Source of the DNA: Theropithecus gelada
Taxonomy: Eukaryota > Chordata > Mammalia > Primates > Cercopithecidae
Direction: 5' to 3'
Assembly (NCBI RefSeq): GCF_003255815.1
Contig: NC_037681.1
Location: 86,621,194 to 86,685,193, forward strand
Length of the DNA: 64,000 nt
Part shown: in pieces, positions 1 to 10,600 of the stretch
How the letters are laid out: each line of letters begins with the position of its first letter
How positions within the stretch are numbered: position 1 is the first letter of the stretch
Translations under genes and position numbers: made by a program
Notes under the pieces: model-generated
The model's database searches: none
Told to the model about the DNA's origin: nothing
The model's input: only the letters and a program-made list of their open reading frames with translations

Positions 1-761
1 TTGTTCAGTTTCCATGTAGTTGAGCGGTTTTGATTGAGTTTCTTAGTCCTGAGTTCTAGTTTGATTGCACTGTGGTCTGAGAGAGAGTTTGTTATAATTT
101 CTGTTCTTGTACATTTGCTGAGGAGTGATTTACTTCCAATTATGTGGTCAATTTTGGAGTAAGTACGATGTGGTGCTGAGAAGAATGTATATTCTGTTGA
201 TTTGGGGTGGAGAGTTCTATAGATGTCTATTAGGTCTGCTTGCTGCAGAGATGAGTTCAATTCCTGGATATCCTTGTTAACTTTCTGTCTCGTTGATCTG
301 TCTAATGTTGACAGTGGAGTGTTGAAGTCTCCCATTATTATTGTATGGGAGTCTAAGTCTCTTTGTAAGTCTCTAAGGACTTGCTTTATGAATCTGGGTG
401 CTCCTGTATTGGGTGCATATATATTTAGGATCATTAGCTCTTCCTGATGAATTGATCCCTTTACCATTATGTAATGGCCTTCTTTGTCTCTTTTGATCTT
501 TGATGGTTTAAAGTCTGTTTTATCAGAGACTAGTATTGCAACCCCCGCTTTTTTTTGTTCTCCGTTTGCTTGGTAAATCTTCCTCCATCCCTTTATTTTG
601 AGCCTATGTATGTCTCTGCGTGTGAGATGAGTCTCCTGAATACAGCAGACTGATGGGTCTTGACTCTTTATCCAGTTTGCCAGTCTGTGTCTTTTAATTG
701 GAGCATTTAGTCCATTTACATTTAAGGTTAAGATTGTTATGTGTGAACTTGATCCTGCCAT
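1..761 (-). CDS. L1 ORF2, endonuclease domain, partial
   Basis: First 253 codons of ORF2p, the L1 endonuclease/reverse transcriptase. The ATG is at 761-759, 63 bases past the ORF1 stop position. I translated the complement to base 3 and met no stop and no net indel. The apurinic-type endonuclease domain (residues about 1-239) is complete with its expected catalytic or contact residues: N14, E43 (in IQET), D145 and N147 (in GDFNTP), R155, D205 (in KIDH) and S228-D229-H230 (in LSDHS). The domain nicks target DNA at TT/AAAA-like sites. Reverse transcriptase and Cys-rich domains would lie beyond the window, so activity of the whole element cannot be decided. Confidence 0.93.
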   Translation of the reverse strand, partial: MAGSSSHITILTLNVNGLNAPIKRHRLANWIKSQDPSVCCIQETHLTRRDIHRLKIKGWRKIYQANGEQKKAGVAILVSDKTDFKPSKIKRDKEGHYIMVKGSIHQEELMILNIYAPNTGAPRFIKQVLRDLQRDLDSHTIIMGDFNTPLSTLDRSTRQKVNKDIQELNSSLQQADLIDIYRTLHPKSTEYTFFSAPHRTYSKIDHIIGSKSLLSKCTRTEIITNSLSDHSAIKLELRTKKLNQNRSTTWKLN

Positions 762-824
762 TATGATATTAACTGGTTATTTTGCTCGTTAGTTGATGCA
801 GTTTCTTCTTAGCCTCGATGGTCT

Positions 825-1833
825 TTACATTTTGGCATGTTTTTGCAATGGCTGGTACTGGTTGTTCCTTTCCATGTTTAGTGCTTCCTTCAGGGTCTCT
901 TGTAAGGCAGGCCTAGTGGTGACAAAATCTCTAAGCATCTGTAAAGGATTTTATTTCTCCTTCACTTATGAAACTTAGTTTGGCTGGATATGAAATTCTG
1001 GGTTGAAAATTCTTTTCTTTAAGAATGTTGAATATTGGCCCCCACTCTCTTCTGGCTTGTAGAGTTTCTGCCGAGAGATCTGCTGTTAGTCTGATGGGCT
1101 TCCCTTTGTGGGTAACCCGACCTTTCTCTCTGGCTGCCCTTAAGATTTTTTCCTTCATTTCAACTTTGGTGAATCTGGCAATTATGTGTCTTGGAGTTGC
1201 TCTTCTTGAGGAGTATCTTTGTGGCGTTCTCTGTATTTCCTGGATTTGAATGTTGGCCTGCCCTACTAGGTTGGGGAAGTTCTCCTGGATGATACCCTGA
1301 AGAGTGTTTTCCAACTTGGTTCCATTTTCCCCCTCACTTTCAGGCACCCCAATCAGACGTAGATTTGGGCTTTTTACATAATCCCATACTTCTTGCAGGC
1401 TTTGTTCATTTCTTTTTCTTCTTTTTTCTTTTGGTTTCTCTTCTCGCTTCATTTCATTCATTTGATCCTCAATCGCTGATACTCTTTCTTCCAGTTGATC
1501 AAGTCGGTTACTGAAGCTTGTGCATTTGTCACGTATTTCTCGTGTCATGGTTTTCATCTCTTTCATTTCGTTTAGGACCTTCTCTGCATTAATTACTCTA
1601 GCCATCAATTCTTCCACTTTTTTTTCAAGATTTTTAGTTTCTTTGCGCTGGGTACGTAATTCCTCCTTTAGTTCTGAGAAATTTGATGGACTGAAGCCTT
1701 CTTCTCTCATCTCGTCAAAGTCATTCTCCGTCCAGCTTTGATCCATTGCTGGCGATGAGCTGTGCTCCTTTGCCGGGGGAGATGCACTCTTATTTTTTGA
1801 ATTTCCAGCTTTTCTGCCCTGCTTTTTCCCCAT
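825..1833 (-). pseudogene. L1 ORF1 (ORF1p chaperone), frame-broken near C-terminus
   Basis: Encodes the L1 RNA-binding protein ORF1p, which trimerises on L1 RNA. The start at 1833 gives the expected MGKK N-terminus. A charged coiled coil spans residues about 52-150, the RRM-like domain about 157-252 (NLRLIGVPE at 157-165) and the C-terminal domain follows, keeping the basic pair R261-R262. The frame closes at TAG 933-931 after 300 residues instead of the usual 338. The homologous stop is recognisable at 827-825 in another frame. The 1009-base interval is 8 bases shorter than the 1017 of a 338-codon ORF, so a net loss of 8 bases around 935-945 explains the break. The product would lack the end of the C-terminal domain and is probably defective for RNA binding. 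Confidence 0.93.
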
Positions 1834-2857
1834 CTTTGTGGTTTTATCTGCCTCTGGTCTTTGATGATGGTGATGTACTGATGGGGTTTTGGTGTAGGTG
1901 TCCTTCCTGTTTGATAGTTTTCCTTCTAACAGTCAGGACCCTCAGCTGTAGGTCTGCTGGAGATTGCTTGAGGTCCACTCCAGACCCTGTTTGCCTGGGT
2001 ATCAGCAGCAGAGGCTGCAGAAGATAGAATATTTCTGAACAGCGAGTGTACCTGTCTGATTCTTGCTTTGGAAGCTTCCTCTCAGGGGTGTACTCCACCC
2101 TGTGAGGTCTGGGGTGTCAGACTGCCCCTAGTGGGGGATGTCTCCCAGTTAGGCTACTCAGGGGTCAGGGACCCACTTGAGCAGGGAGTCTGTCCCTTCT
2201 CAGATCTCAACCTCCGTGTTGGGAGATCCACTGCTTTCTTCAAAGCTGTCAGACAGAGTCGTTTGCGTCTGCAGAGGCTTCTGCTGCGTTTATTGTTTAC
2301 TGTGCCCTGTCCCCAGAGGTGGAGTCTACAGAGACAGGCAGGTTTCCTTGAGCTGCTGTGAGCTCCACCCAGTTGGAGCTTCCCAGCAGCTTTGTTTACC
2401 TACTTAAGCCTCAGCAATGGCGGGCGCCCCTCCCCCAGCCTCGCTGCTGCCTTGCCGGTAGATCACAGACTGCTGTGCTAGCAATGAGGGAGGCTCCGTG
2501 GGCGTGGGACCCTCCCGGCCAGGTGTGGGATATGATCTCCTGGTGTGCCTGTTTGCTTAAAGCGCAGTATTGGGGTGGGAGTTACCCGATTTTCCAGGTG
2601 TTGTGTGTCTCAGTTCCCCTGGCTAGGAAAAGGGATTCCCTTCCCCCTTGCACTTCCCAGGTGAGGCGATGCCTCGCCCTGCTTCAGCTCTCGCTGTCGG
2701 GCTGCAGTAGCTGACCAGCACCGATCGTCCGGCACTCCCCAGTGAGATGAACCCAGTACCTCAGTTGAAAATGCAGAAATCACCGGTCTTCTGTGTCGCT
2801 GGCGCTGGGAGTTGGAGACTGGAGCTGTTCCTATTCGGCCATCTTGCTCCGCCCCCC
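1834..2857 (-). promoter_or_regulatory. L1 5'UTR with internal promoter and YY1 site
   Basis: GC-rich 5'UTR of about 1 kb between the L1 5' end and the ORF1 start codon at 1833. The terminal 20 bases hold the complement of CAAGATGGCCG (2836-2846), the known YY1 site that positions L1 transcription initiation. In primate L1s this region drives sense transcription and also contains an antisense promoter, which would fire here on the plus strand from about 2250-2460. CpGs are frequent between 2400 and 2860, which fits silencing by methylation. Sense activity in this copy is inferred from the intact 5' terminus only. Confidence 0.85.
2417..2461 (+). other. ORF0-like antisense start in L1 5'UTR, closed early
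   Basis: Antisense to the L1 5'UTR, an ATG followed by MAGAPPPAS-like codons begins at 2417, where I recall the primate ORF0 frame starting. Here it meets TAG at 2459-2461 after 14 codons. Sequence resembling the downstream part of ORF0 (PIFQV near 2588-2602) continues in another plus frame, so the reading frame has shifted. I treat it as a broken ORF0, not a coding sequence. Confidence 0.4.
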
Positions 2858-4305
2858 TTATGGTGCTTTTTTCTAAGATGTTCAGCCTCACTTCTTAGCT
2901 CCAGGTCAGCAGAAAATTCCATTTCTGTTGTGAGAGTGTTCAAACAGAATAACTACTTACTCAGATGTAAAGCCAGCACTCGATAGGAGAATCTTGAATA
3001 TTTTGCAATATGTTTACTAAATGAAATGTAAGATAATTAACATACACATATATGATTTTCTTTCTGAGGACATTTTATTTTCTGGTCTTCATTTGCTATG
3101 CTATTAAGAGAAGTTTTGTTTCAGTGGTTTGTCGTCTGCATTTATGAACTTCTCTCCATGAGGCTCTATAATCCAGCACATGGACACAGTTTCCCCTAAT
3201 AGGATTTACCTTTATGAATATCTGGAAATCCTTCCAGAATATTAAATTGTTTAGCTCAATATTTAATCTGTTACTTCCTTTCTAAAGACACCCCATGGAC
3301 GCTGCCATGCATTTGGCTGATATGAGAGGTATTGATCAGTCGTAAACAAACACAAAAAAATTGAGAATGACCAGTGCAACTTCTCCTAGCTCCACCTTAT
3401 AATTCAATTTTGATTTGAGTTGGTTTTGATTAATCTTCTTATTTGTGAGTGTGTGAATTCAAGAGCCTTGCTAAGTTTCTAAAGTTGCTGGGCATTGGTC
3501 TCTGGCGGATGGTTCAAAGAACAGTATGATTGCGTTTTTATGGTTTTCAGATATTTAATAGCTTCTTCCTGTCATTTTCTGAATGACTGAATATGGTTCA
3601 GCCCTCTGGGAGCAGTGCAGCATCGGAGAGCGGGAAGATGACTGAGGTCTGTGTACTTGACTGATTGCCTTAGTCTTAATTGTTCTCTTAATTAGCTGCA
3701 GTAGCAACGGCATCTGGGGAGAGATCACGGTATTGGTAAACAGCTCCACCTTGGAGCTCAGGGTAATGCCTTTTGGAATCCTGACAGTGAGCAGCTCATG
3801 CACTGTCTCTCCTCAGAGACGGGGACCTGCCAAATCACCAGCCCCCAAGGCCGATGAGCCCCCTCTTGCGATCTGTCACTCCAGCCCCTGAGAAGCAGGT
3901 CTCCAACTGTTTGTCCTTAAACAAATGATGTTTTAATATGCAAAAAGTTGGCTTTATTGGGCTGGATGGATGAACATAAAGGGAAGGGGATAGCAGGTCG
4001 TCCAGCTAGAAGGCAGGCTTGGCAGGAGGAGGCCCAGGAGCAAGGCTGCAGCCTGGGAGGGGCGGCTCCTCTCAAGCCATTCTGGTGTTTCCCAGGAAGA
4101 CATCATGAATGGACTCAGCTCAGCTTGTCTCTGAGGTGTGGCTTGGCCCCTGAAACCTGGCTTGCCTATTCTTATTACCTATTTGGGATTTCTTCTCCTT
4201 TGTATTTCTCCACTGAGGTGTGGCAGGGAGACATGAAACTTCATCTGCCAGAAAAGGAAAAAGGAGAAAGTTCACCTAGTCTGGGGGGTTTGGAACCTAA
4301 ACTTT

Positions 4306-4325
4306 GTGCGCGTGTGTGTGTGTGT
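4306..4325. repeat. Short (TG)n microsatellite
   Basis: Alternating G/T and G/C dinucleotides, about 20 bases, in otherwise unremarkable DNA. Confidence 0.8.
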
Positions 4326-5384
4326 AAGTGACAGTCCGTTATTGTCATGCTGACCCAACCAGCATATTTTAGAGCTCATAGAACCAGTTCAGGCTCACAT
4401 TCATGTACATAATGGAAAGGAAAACAGGTGCTTAGGTGGCAAATTACAAGGTCAGTACTTAATAAATATTTCAAAAAGCTATGCAAAGCAGTAACAAATT
4501 GGCATGGAGAAGCAAAATGATCTCAAAAATGACATGAATCAGTTGTCAATATTTGCGAGGAAAGTAAGGAGATCTATTGGAGTAGGACTCAAGGACATGG
4601 GAGGAATCCGTGAGGTCTCGGGCAAATCACTTACCTTTTCTATGTAGAATTCCCTTTTGACGTAAACAGGTAGGCCCTACATGCTCCACACACTTACCAC
4701 AGAGATCAAATATGATCAGAATGAGCTTTCTTTGAAAGGAAAAGGCATTATTGAAAACAGGCTTTAGATAATTGTGGTTATATTTTATAGTGGTTATATT
4801 TATATGTGGTTATAATTGTAACACTTTCACGATCATAGGTGTATTTTCATTGCCTTGAAGATAAAGATGCAGCTCAGACATGGTGGCATTTCACATACAT
4901 GTGTACATAGTTGTATGGTTGGCCATCTCCTTTTCCATCTCTCATCCAGGAAATACCCTTGTTCCTAATTTAACCAGCCTGTTTTTTCCTACAGGGCAAA
5001 CCCTAAGAAAAGAACAACTCCAGTGTTCTGAGAGTTGTCTCTGAACCTGAGCTAGTAGAATGTTCACAGAAAAGCAATGCCTGGACATTCAAACGAGTTA
5101 AACTGTGAGATCACAGTCTGAAGGTATGTGTCATACTATTTTCAGGACAATACTGAAAACCAAAGTGCCAGCTACTTGTAGCCATTAAAATGGTAGGGCT
5201 GCCTCTTGTCAAAAATGTAATCAGTAAGTTAACCCTGATATTATGCTAATATTGGAACCACTGCATTCTAGTCATCAAAAATACCCCCTCCCCAGAATCT
5301 CAGCTATATGATATGTTTTACCTTTGCCTTGCTATGGTAAGCTGCATTTCGTGACAGCAGAGTGCTAATTATGTTAGCTATCTT

Positions 5385-5500
5385 TTATACATATATATGA
5401 TATCTATATTATATATCATATATTTATACATAAGCTATCTTACATATATATGTATGCACATATAATATATAAGACATTATATATATAATGTGTGTGTGTC
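5385..5500. repeat. AT-rich low-complexity tract with palindromes
   Basis: Over 100 bases of TA-rich sequence ending in a short TG run. It includes a perfect 18-base palindrome at 5474-5491 (ACATTATAT and its complement) and near-palindromic ATGATAT/ATATCAT arms at about 5397-5420. Confidence 0.85.
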
Positions 5501-6235
5501 ACAGAGAGCAAAATCTCTCTTTTATGCTTTCCTTGGACCAAGGGGAAAGTCACACATTTTGGCAATAGGAACATTTGGTTAATAGGCACTTGATCATTAT
5601 TGTTATGAATAAAACGCCAATACTAATGAAGTCCATAAGAAGCACCCGTACAATTGTGGTTAAGGTTTTTCTAACAGAGGCATTGTGCAATACCTTCTCA
5701 TCAAAAATTGCAGTTATAGCTCTCTGTTTAGCATATGCCTGAATATCAGTCCTAGGTGCATATATTTCCTACCATCAACACAATGTCCTGTCTCCAATGT
5801 GCTTCAGGGGGGTGTAGATTGGCTGTCTTGGTTTCCATTCCCAATATTTCTTCCCATTGTTCTTCTCTACTCTAGAGACTACAAAAGTAAATTTTCATCT
5901 TTTTTTTTCAATAATGAATGGCCATCCATTTGCCACAGTTCTAGCAGGGGAAGGAAAGAACCCTGGGCCCAAGAAAGCAGCAAGGGAGGGCAAACAAAAC
6001 AGTAGCAGGAACCACCTAACTGCATTCCTTGATATAAGAAATAATAAATTGATATTTGTGGAAGTCAGCTTAGTTGGTTTTTTGTTATCTATAGCTACAG
6101 CATTTCTAATGGAGGAAAGAGGCTCTATGAATCTGAAGAATCTATGAAGTACTAAATGTTAAATAAGTGGCCTCAATAGAAACCCCTGCTTTAATACAAA
6201 CTCCTTTCTCATCTAGAGAAGCCTTGTTATCAGTG

Positions 6236-6405
6236 ATGAAGGGCTTGGCAAACTGTGGGCCCCAGGCCAATCCAGCCTTCTGCCTATTTTTGTAAATAAA
6301 GTTTTATTGGCATGCAGTCATGCTCATTTGTTTACATGTAGCTACTTTTGCCCTACAATAGCAGAGTTGAGTGGTTGGGACTGAAGTTGTGAGACACCCT
6401 ATGAC
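6236..6405 (-). mobile_element. hAT-type (MER) DNA transposon remnant
   Basis: The stretch from CTTGGCAAACTGTGG through AAATAAAGTTTTATTGG to CAGAGTTGAGTGGTTG matches a common mammalian non-autonomous hAT element. A second copy lies in the opposite orientation at 63613-63832. The part carrying ATATTTACTATCT in the other copy is missing here. I do not assign the subfamily. Confidence 0.7.
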
Positions 6406-6553
6406 CCGTCTAAATAACCTGTCCAAAGACATTTGAACTTTGTGCTTATGGCAAGCAGTTCCTTCTGGCCTTTAATAAATAGCAAAGCTCATCGGTAAAA
6501 CCTTTTAAGGAATACCTTTGTTGCAGTGAGGAAGCTCTGGCAGGGTGTGCATG

Positions 6554-6685
6554 ATGTAAATGACGAGTTGATGGGTGCAGCACACCAACATGGCACAAGT
6601 ATACATATGTAACAAACCTGCACGTTATGCACATGTACCCTACAACTTAAAGTATAATAATAATAAATAAATTAAAAAAAAATTA
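6554..6685 (+). mobile_element. L1 3' end, heavily 5'-truncated
   Basis: About 130 bases of L1PA 3' end: TAAATGACGAGTTGATGGGT, the GCAGCACACCAACATGGCAC block, ACAAACCTGCACGTTATGCA, then AAAGTATAATAATAATAAAT and an A-rich tail. It represents an aborted or truncated target-primed insertion. No clear target duplication was seen. Confidence 0.92.
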
Positions 6686-7009
6686 GACTTTTGGTTTTCA
6701 CCAGAGACAAGGACGCAACCTGTCTGGAGGGCTTGTGTGTGTGGGTGTGGGAATGTACAGCCTCAGAGCCAGGAGCTGGCAGGCCTGTCCTCAGCCAGCC
6801 TTCTCTCCAATATCAGATTCCTACAAAGTGGATTCTAATTGGATACTTGTGTCTCATTCTCCTCTAAGCAGATACCAGCTCTGTTCACTTGGAAAAATAT
6901 ATCCCAGTGCTAGAAAAATCTGTTCCAAAAATGTTCAGTCTTTCTCAGCCCTATAGGGCTGCTTCTGTTTGTGTGTTATCAGAATACTCGGTTGCCTACC
7001 CTTGAGGGC

Positions 7010-7260
7010 TTTTTTTTTTTTTTTTTTTTTTGGCATTTAATGAAGAAAGGGAGAAAATCTCTCAAAACAACTGACAACTCCAAAAATTACGTATTCATGA
7101 AAACTGATGAAAATAAAGTCAGCATAGTTCTTACCAGTCTTCCCATTCTATCACCTTTCTCCACTTCAGGCCTTAGATCATCATCTATCATTAGTGAAAT
7201 ACTCACTCTCATTTTAGTTTTATTTTAGTGCAGGCAGTAACCAATGCATTACTCTGTCTC
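7010..7260 (-). pseudogene. Possible processed retrocopy 3' end
   Basis: A pure run of about 22 T (7010-7031) is followed on the plus strand by GGCATTTAATGAAG. On the minus strand this reads as an ATTAAA polyadenylation signal a few bases upstream of a poly-A tail, the arrangement expected at the 3' end of an L1-mobilised mRNA copy. I do not recognise the parent transcript, see no intact ORF, and could not place the 5' end or a target duplication. 7260 is an arbitrary limit. Confidence 0.35.
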
Positions 7261-8177
7261 CACTTCCCCAAATATGCATTTATGTTTTTGTTTTGGTAAG
7301 AGAAACAAAAAAGGCCAAAGTTGTCATAGGTTTTGATATAAGTCTACACCTTATTTTGCTCTTTTCTATCTTTTATCTTATAGATGGGGAGGTAGAAATC
7401 CAGTAAAAGTAAAAAAGCAGACTAGGAGAAAAGATAGCAATAGCAATACAAAGATGAATTTGATCCAGGTAGTGTTGGGAGTTAATCAGTTTAGAGTTTC
7501 AGTCTATTAGTGGTTTTGGTTTTTGCTTTAGAGGAGAGAAATAAAAATCCTAAGCTTCCACAGAACATCTGGAAAATGAAACTTCTGCCTGTCATAACAA
7601 AACTAGCTGGAGAAGTAAGCAAGCCTCCACACTCTGGAAAATACTTAGCCAAGTGAAACCTTTAGTCATTCCTGGCCTCTGAAATGAAAAGGATCAGATC
7701 ATGTGAATGTTATCCTGAAGCTTGGAATATAAGGTTGATGGAACATCCGTCTCCTAAATTCAGGAATCTGGATTCAAGTTCCATGCGCGATTCTATGACA
7801 TCCATTGACATGTTAATATACTGATCCTGAAAACCAATGCCCTGGGAGATGAACTAGATACTGAATTTGCAACATGCCTCCTGTAGAGGAAGAGATTATT
7901 TTTATGATGTGTCTAAGACATTACTAGAAACTCAAGTCTATGATGGAGGCAGTGAGATTGGAGGGCCCTGTGAAAGGACACAAAGAGAAGGAGCTATGGA
8001 ATCTACCAGGCAGGTATGGACACTGCAAGTGAGCTGAGTTCTTTGCCTGAAAAGAGATGCTATTCCAGTCAGAAGTGGAGATATTCTGTCTTGGTGCAAC
8101 ATTTATACTGCAGCATACCCCCAACCCCAACACATGCCTGCCTCTCCATGGGCTGGAGGTGGTGGCCCAAGCAGTCA

Positions 8178-8262
8178 TCATTTACAAATGAGAAAAGAGA
8201 GACTCAGAGAGGGCAAGAGAACAGTGAGGGAGAGCAGAACCAGGACTTGAACCTTAGTCTTC
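8178..8262 (-). repeat. MIR SINE fragment
   Basis: TTTACAAATGAGAAAAG, then AGACTCAGAGAGGGCAAGAG and AACCAGGACTTGAACCT follow the MIR core in antisense orientation. An ancient tRNA-derived SINE with normal divergence. Confidence 0.7.
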
Positions 8263-9545
8263 TGAGGCCAATCCTTCCTCTCTTTCTGCTATGTAAACTG
8301 CCTCTGATTAGGGAGAAATTAACCACTGGTGTAAACTCCTGGAACATAACCTACAAAGAAACCAGATAGGCTCACAGGCAAATACCAGTTGAAGTTCACA
8401 AATTGTTAGGTTAACCTTGACCCTCCAGTTTACAAGTTTGTGAAGCTTGGAAAAGGAAGGTTAGGTGAGAGCCCAGGACGCTTAGATCAAAGCATTGCAA
8501 TTCCTTGGCTCTGCCACAGAATGTCACCTTTACATCATGTACTTCTCAGCATGTCAGCATTTCCTAGGAGCAGAAAAAGAAGAGTTTTCTTAAAGGAGCT
8601 AGTTTCAAAACAGAATTATCCCAACTGGTGCCTAAATAAAGCACTTCTCAAGCTATAGAAATCGTTGGCATTGTAAAAATCCCCTTTCTTCTCTTCTGCC
8701 ATTCCCCCCGGTTTATTATTTGCAGTGTTTAAAGGATTTGTATGTCAGCTTTTCTGTATTCCTTCTTTAGTATAAGGTTTTATAAATTACACCTTTCTCC
8801 TTTAAAAAGATCTGAACCTTTGTATTTAAATTGTATTTAACCTACAGCCTAAATGATTCAAGTTTAAAAACTCTTAAGTACTTAATACTAAGGATCCTGT
8901 TTCATAGAAGGCTCTTTCAGAAAAGAAAGTATAAACATCAGCTATGTGAAGGGTTTGGGTGAAATGAATTTCCACAGACTGAAAATGGAAGACTTACATT
9001 GTGGGGAAGAGATGGTTTGTGAGGAGTAGCCAGCTGGAACTGGAGAGTAAGAGAGCATGAGAAGGATAGGACAGGAGGGCCCCTGATGGGAAGGATAGGG
9101 CAAATATACCGGTTCACCGCAGGGACAGAGGGAACTGTCAGTCACCCAGCCATTCAAACCCCAAGGGTTTTTGAGGTTTGACATAAACAAACACTCATGT
9201 AGTCACCATCTTTCTGGCAATGTGATTATGCTGCCTTTTGAAGGAGGACTCAAAGAGTCATCAAGTCATGAGGTTTTATTGACCTCAGAGGCACTGGGAG
9301 GGGCTGCTGGAGGCATCTTGGGCCTTTGGCTTCCTCGATAAGGTGGTCTAGTCTTTGCTCCTTTTCTTCTGTTTTTATTTCACTCTGCGGTGTTGGTTGG
9401 GAGGACACAGAACCCAGAGGCAATGTTTGGAAGTGCAGAGTATGGTGCAGGAGTCATTTCCTGACAAACACTCAAGTCTGCCGTTTCTCCATTCTTCCTA
9501 TTTGAGGCACACCTCACCCAACTGCTGCTCAGATTAAGAAGATCC

Positions 9546-9846
9546 GGCCGGGCGCGGTGGCTCAAGCCTGTAATCCCAGCACTTTGGGAGGCCGAGACGG
9601 GCGGATCACGAGGTCAGGAGATCGAGACCATCCTGGCTAACACGGTGAAACCCTGTCTCTACTAAAAAAAATACAAAAAACTAGCCGGGCGATGTGGCGG
9701 GCGCCTGTAGTCCCAGCTACTCGGGAGGCTGAGGCCGGAGAATGGCGTGAACCCGGGAGGCGGAGCTTGCAGTGAGCTGAGATCCGGCCACTGCACTCCA
9801 ACCTGGGCGACAGAGCGAGACTCCGTCTCAAAAAAAAAAAAAAAAA
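9546..9846 (+). mobile_element. AluY of cercopithecid (YRa-like) type
   Basis: Full-length young Alu with both arms, A-rich linker and A tail. Changes I associate with Old World monkey AluY lineages are present: GGCTCAAGCC instead of GGCTCACGCC, the CAAAAAACTAGCCGGGCG middle region and GATCCGGCCACTGC in the right arm. A 10-base direct repeat AAGAAGATCC flanks it (9536-9545 and 9845-9854). The target reads TTAAGAAG, a typical L1 endonuclease site. Confidence 0.96.
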
Positions 9847-10132
9847 GAAGATCCGGCAGCATCCCTGGTATCCATGGCCTTTCATTGCTCCTGGAATTCT
9901 TGCTCCTTTTTGGGTGTGCTTTGTTCGTTTCATAATTGGACTCTTAATTCAGCAATAGCTCTGGCCAATAGCTATTAATTATCACTTTGCTCTTGTCTTC
10001 CCATGGCAATTATTAATTAAATTTCCCAGAGAGTCATAATGAGAAATTAAAGAGTGTAATAATATTTTAGGAAGCAGTGTCCCATGATCTTGGAGGTCTA
10101 CATTCTGTTCCAAAGGCAGAGCAGAGTTTGTT

Positions 10133-10225
10133 TGTTTAATTCACAAATATTTACTGAGTCCCCTCTAGGTAGAAGGCCCCATTCCAGGTTCTGGGCATAC
10201 ACTGCGGACAGCTCCTGCTCTAGGG
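10133..10225 (-). repeat. L2 LINE 3' tail
   Basis: AATTCACAAATATTTACTGAG, then GGCCCCATTCCAGGTTCTGGG and GCATACACTG follow the complement of the L2 3' terminus (interval-like ATTTATTGAGC...CCAGGCACTG). Ancient and diverged. Confidence 0.6.
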
Positions 10226-10539
10226 AGGAACTGAAGGTCATGGTGTGGAATGTTTTTTGATCCAACTCTTAATTCCTATTGATTCTCCTTTCTCAACTTA
10301 TGCCATTCCATCGAGGATCAGGTCCAACTTTCCCTTCTACTTTCATTTCCCACTGTTCCCTCCCACAACCTTAAGGAGCACTCAGGTTAATTGCTCCTTT
10401 TCTGAGTTCCTATGGTAATTTTGTATAAACCTTTATTACAGAACCAATATTTTTATCATCATTTAAAAAACCTCAGTTGCTTCTCCCACTCTCAGTAAAT
10501 TTTGCCAGGGTGAAAATTACGTCCTCTTCACCTGTGTAC

Positions 10540-10600
10540 CACATATCACCTAGCCTAGGGCTTAGCTCTTGGTGTTTAGTAAATATTGAAGTTTTGCAAT
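10540..10600 (+). repeat. L2 LINE 3' tail, weak
   Basis: TGTGTACCACATATCACCTAG, GGGCTTAGCTC and TTTAGTAAATATTGAAG resemble the sense L2 3' end. A weak match by eye. Confidence 0.35.

Larger units (their letters stand above)
1..2857 (-). mobile_element. LINE-1, 5'-complete, cut by window edge
   Basis: Minus-strand L1 retrotransposon of a young primate (L1PA-like or cercopithecid) type. Its 5' end lies near 2857, where the plus strand reads CGGCCATCTTGCTCC followed by a C run, the complement of the L1 5' terminus. Reading leftwards there is a 5'UTR of about 1 kb, ORF1 (1833 to 825), a 63-base spacer and ORF2 from 761 to base 1. The order and the 63-base spacer match canonical primate L1. The rest of ORF2, the 3'UTR, the poly-A tail and the 3' target duplication lie outside the window, so completeness cannot be judged. 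Decay is slight: ORF1 has one visible frame break and the visible ORF2 has none. Confidence 0.95.
2858..6235. other. Single-copy stretch, no gene recognised
   Basis: I see no coding signal here. Open frames are short, including a 127-codon plus-strand frame at 3948-4331 without recognisable domains. The only simple sequence is a short TG run at 4306-4325 and an AT-rich tract at 5385-5500. Confidence 0.6.
6686..9535. other. Single-copy stretch with a MIR relic and a poly-T run
   Basis: No coding signal recognised. It contains a possible retrocopy 3' end at 7010-7260 and a MIR fragment at 8178-8262. The rest is unremarkable non-repeat DNA. Confidence 0.55.

Noticed and set aside
2358..2714. 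118-codon plus-strand ORF
   Set aside because: Lies antisense in the L1 5'UTR. GC-rich composition and overlap with ORF0-like fragments explain it.
3948..4331. 127-codon plus ORF
   Set aside because: No domain, ends in a TG repeat, and nothing around it suggests a gene.
9637..9933. 98-codon minus ORF with SPRLECSGRIS-like sequence
   Set aside because: Standard antisense Alu translation. The same applies to frames at 22562-22753, 35806-36117, 42482-42703, 44904-45122, 52950-53363, 54062-54280 and 55969-56226.
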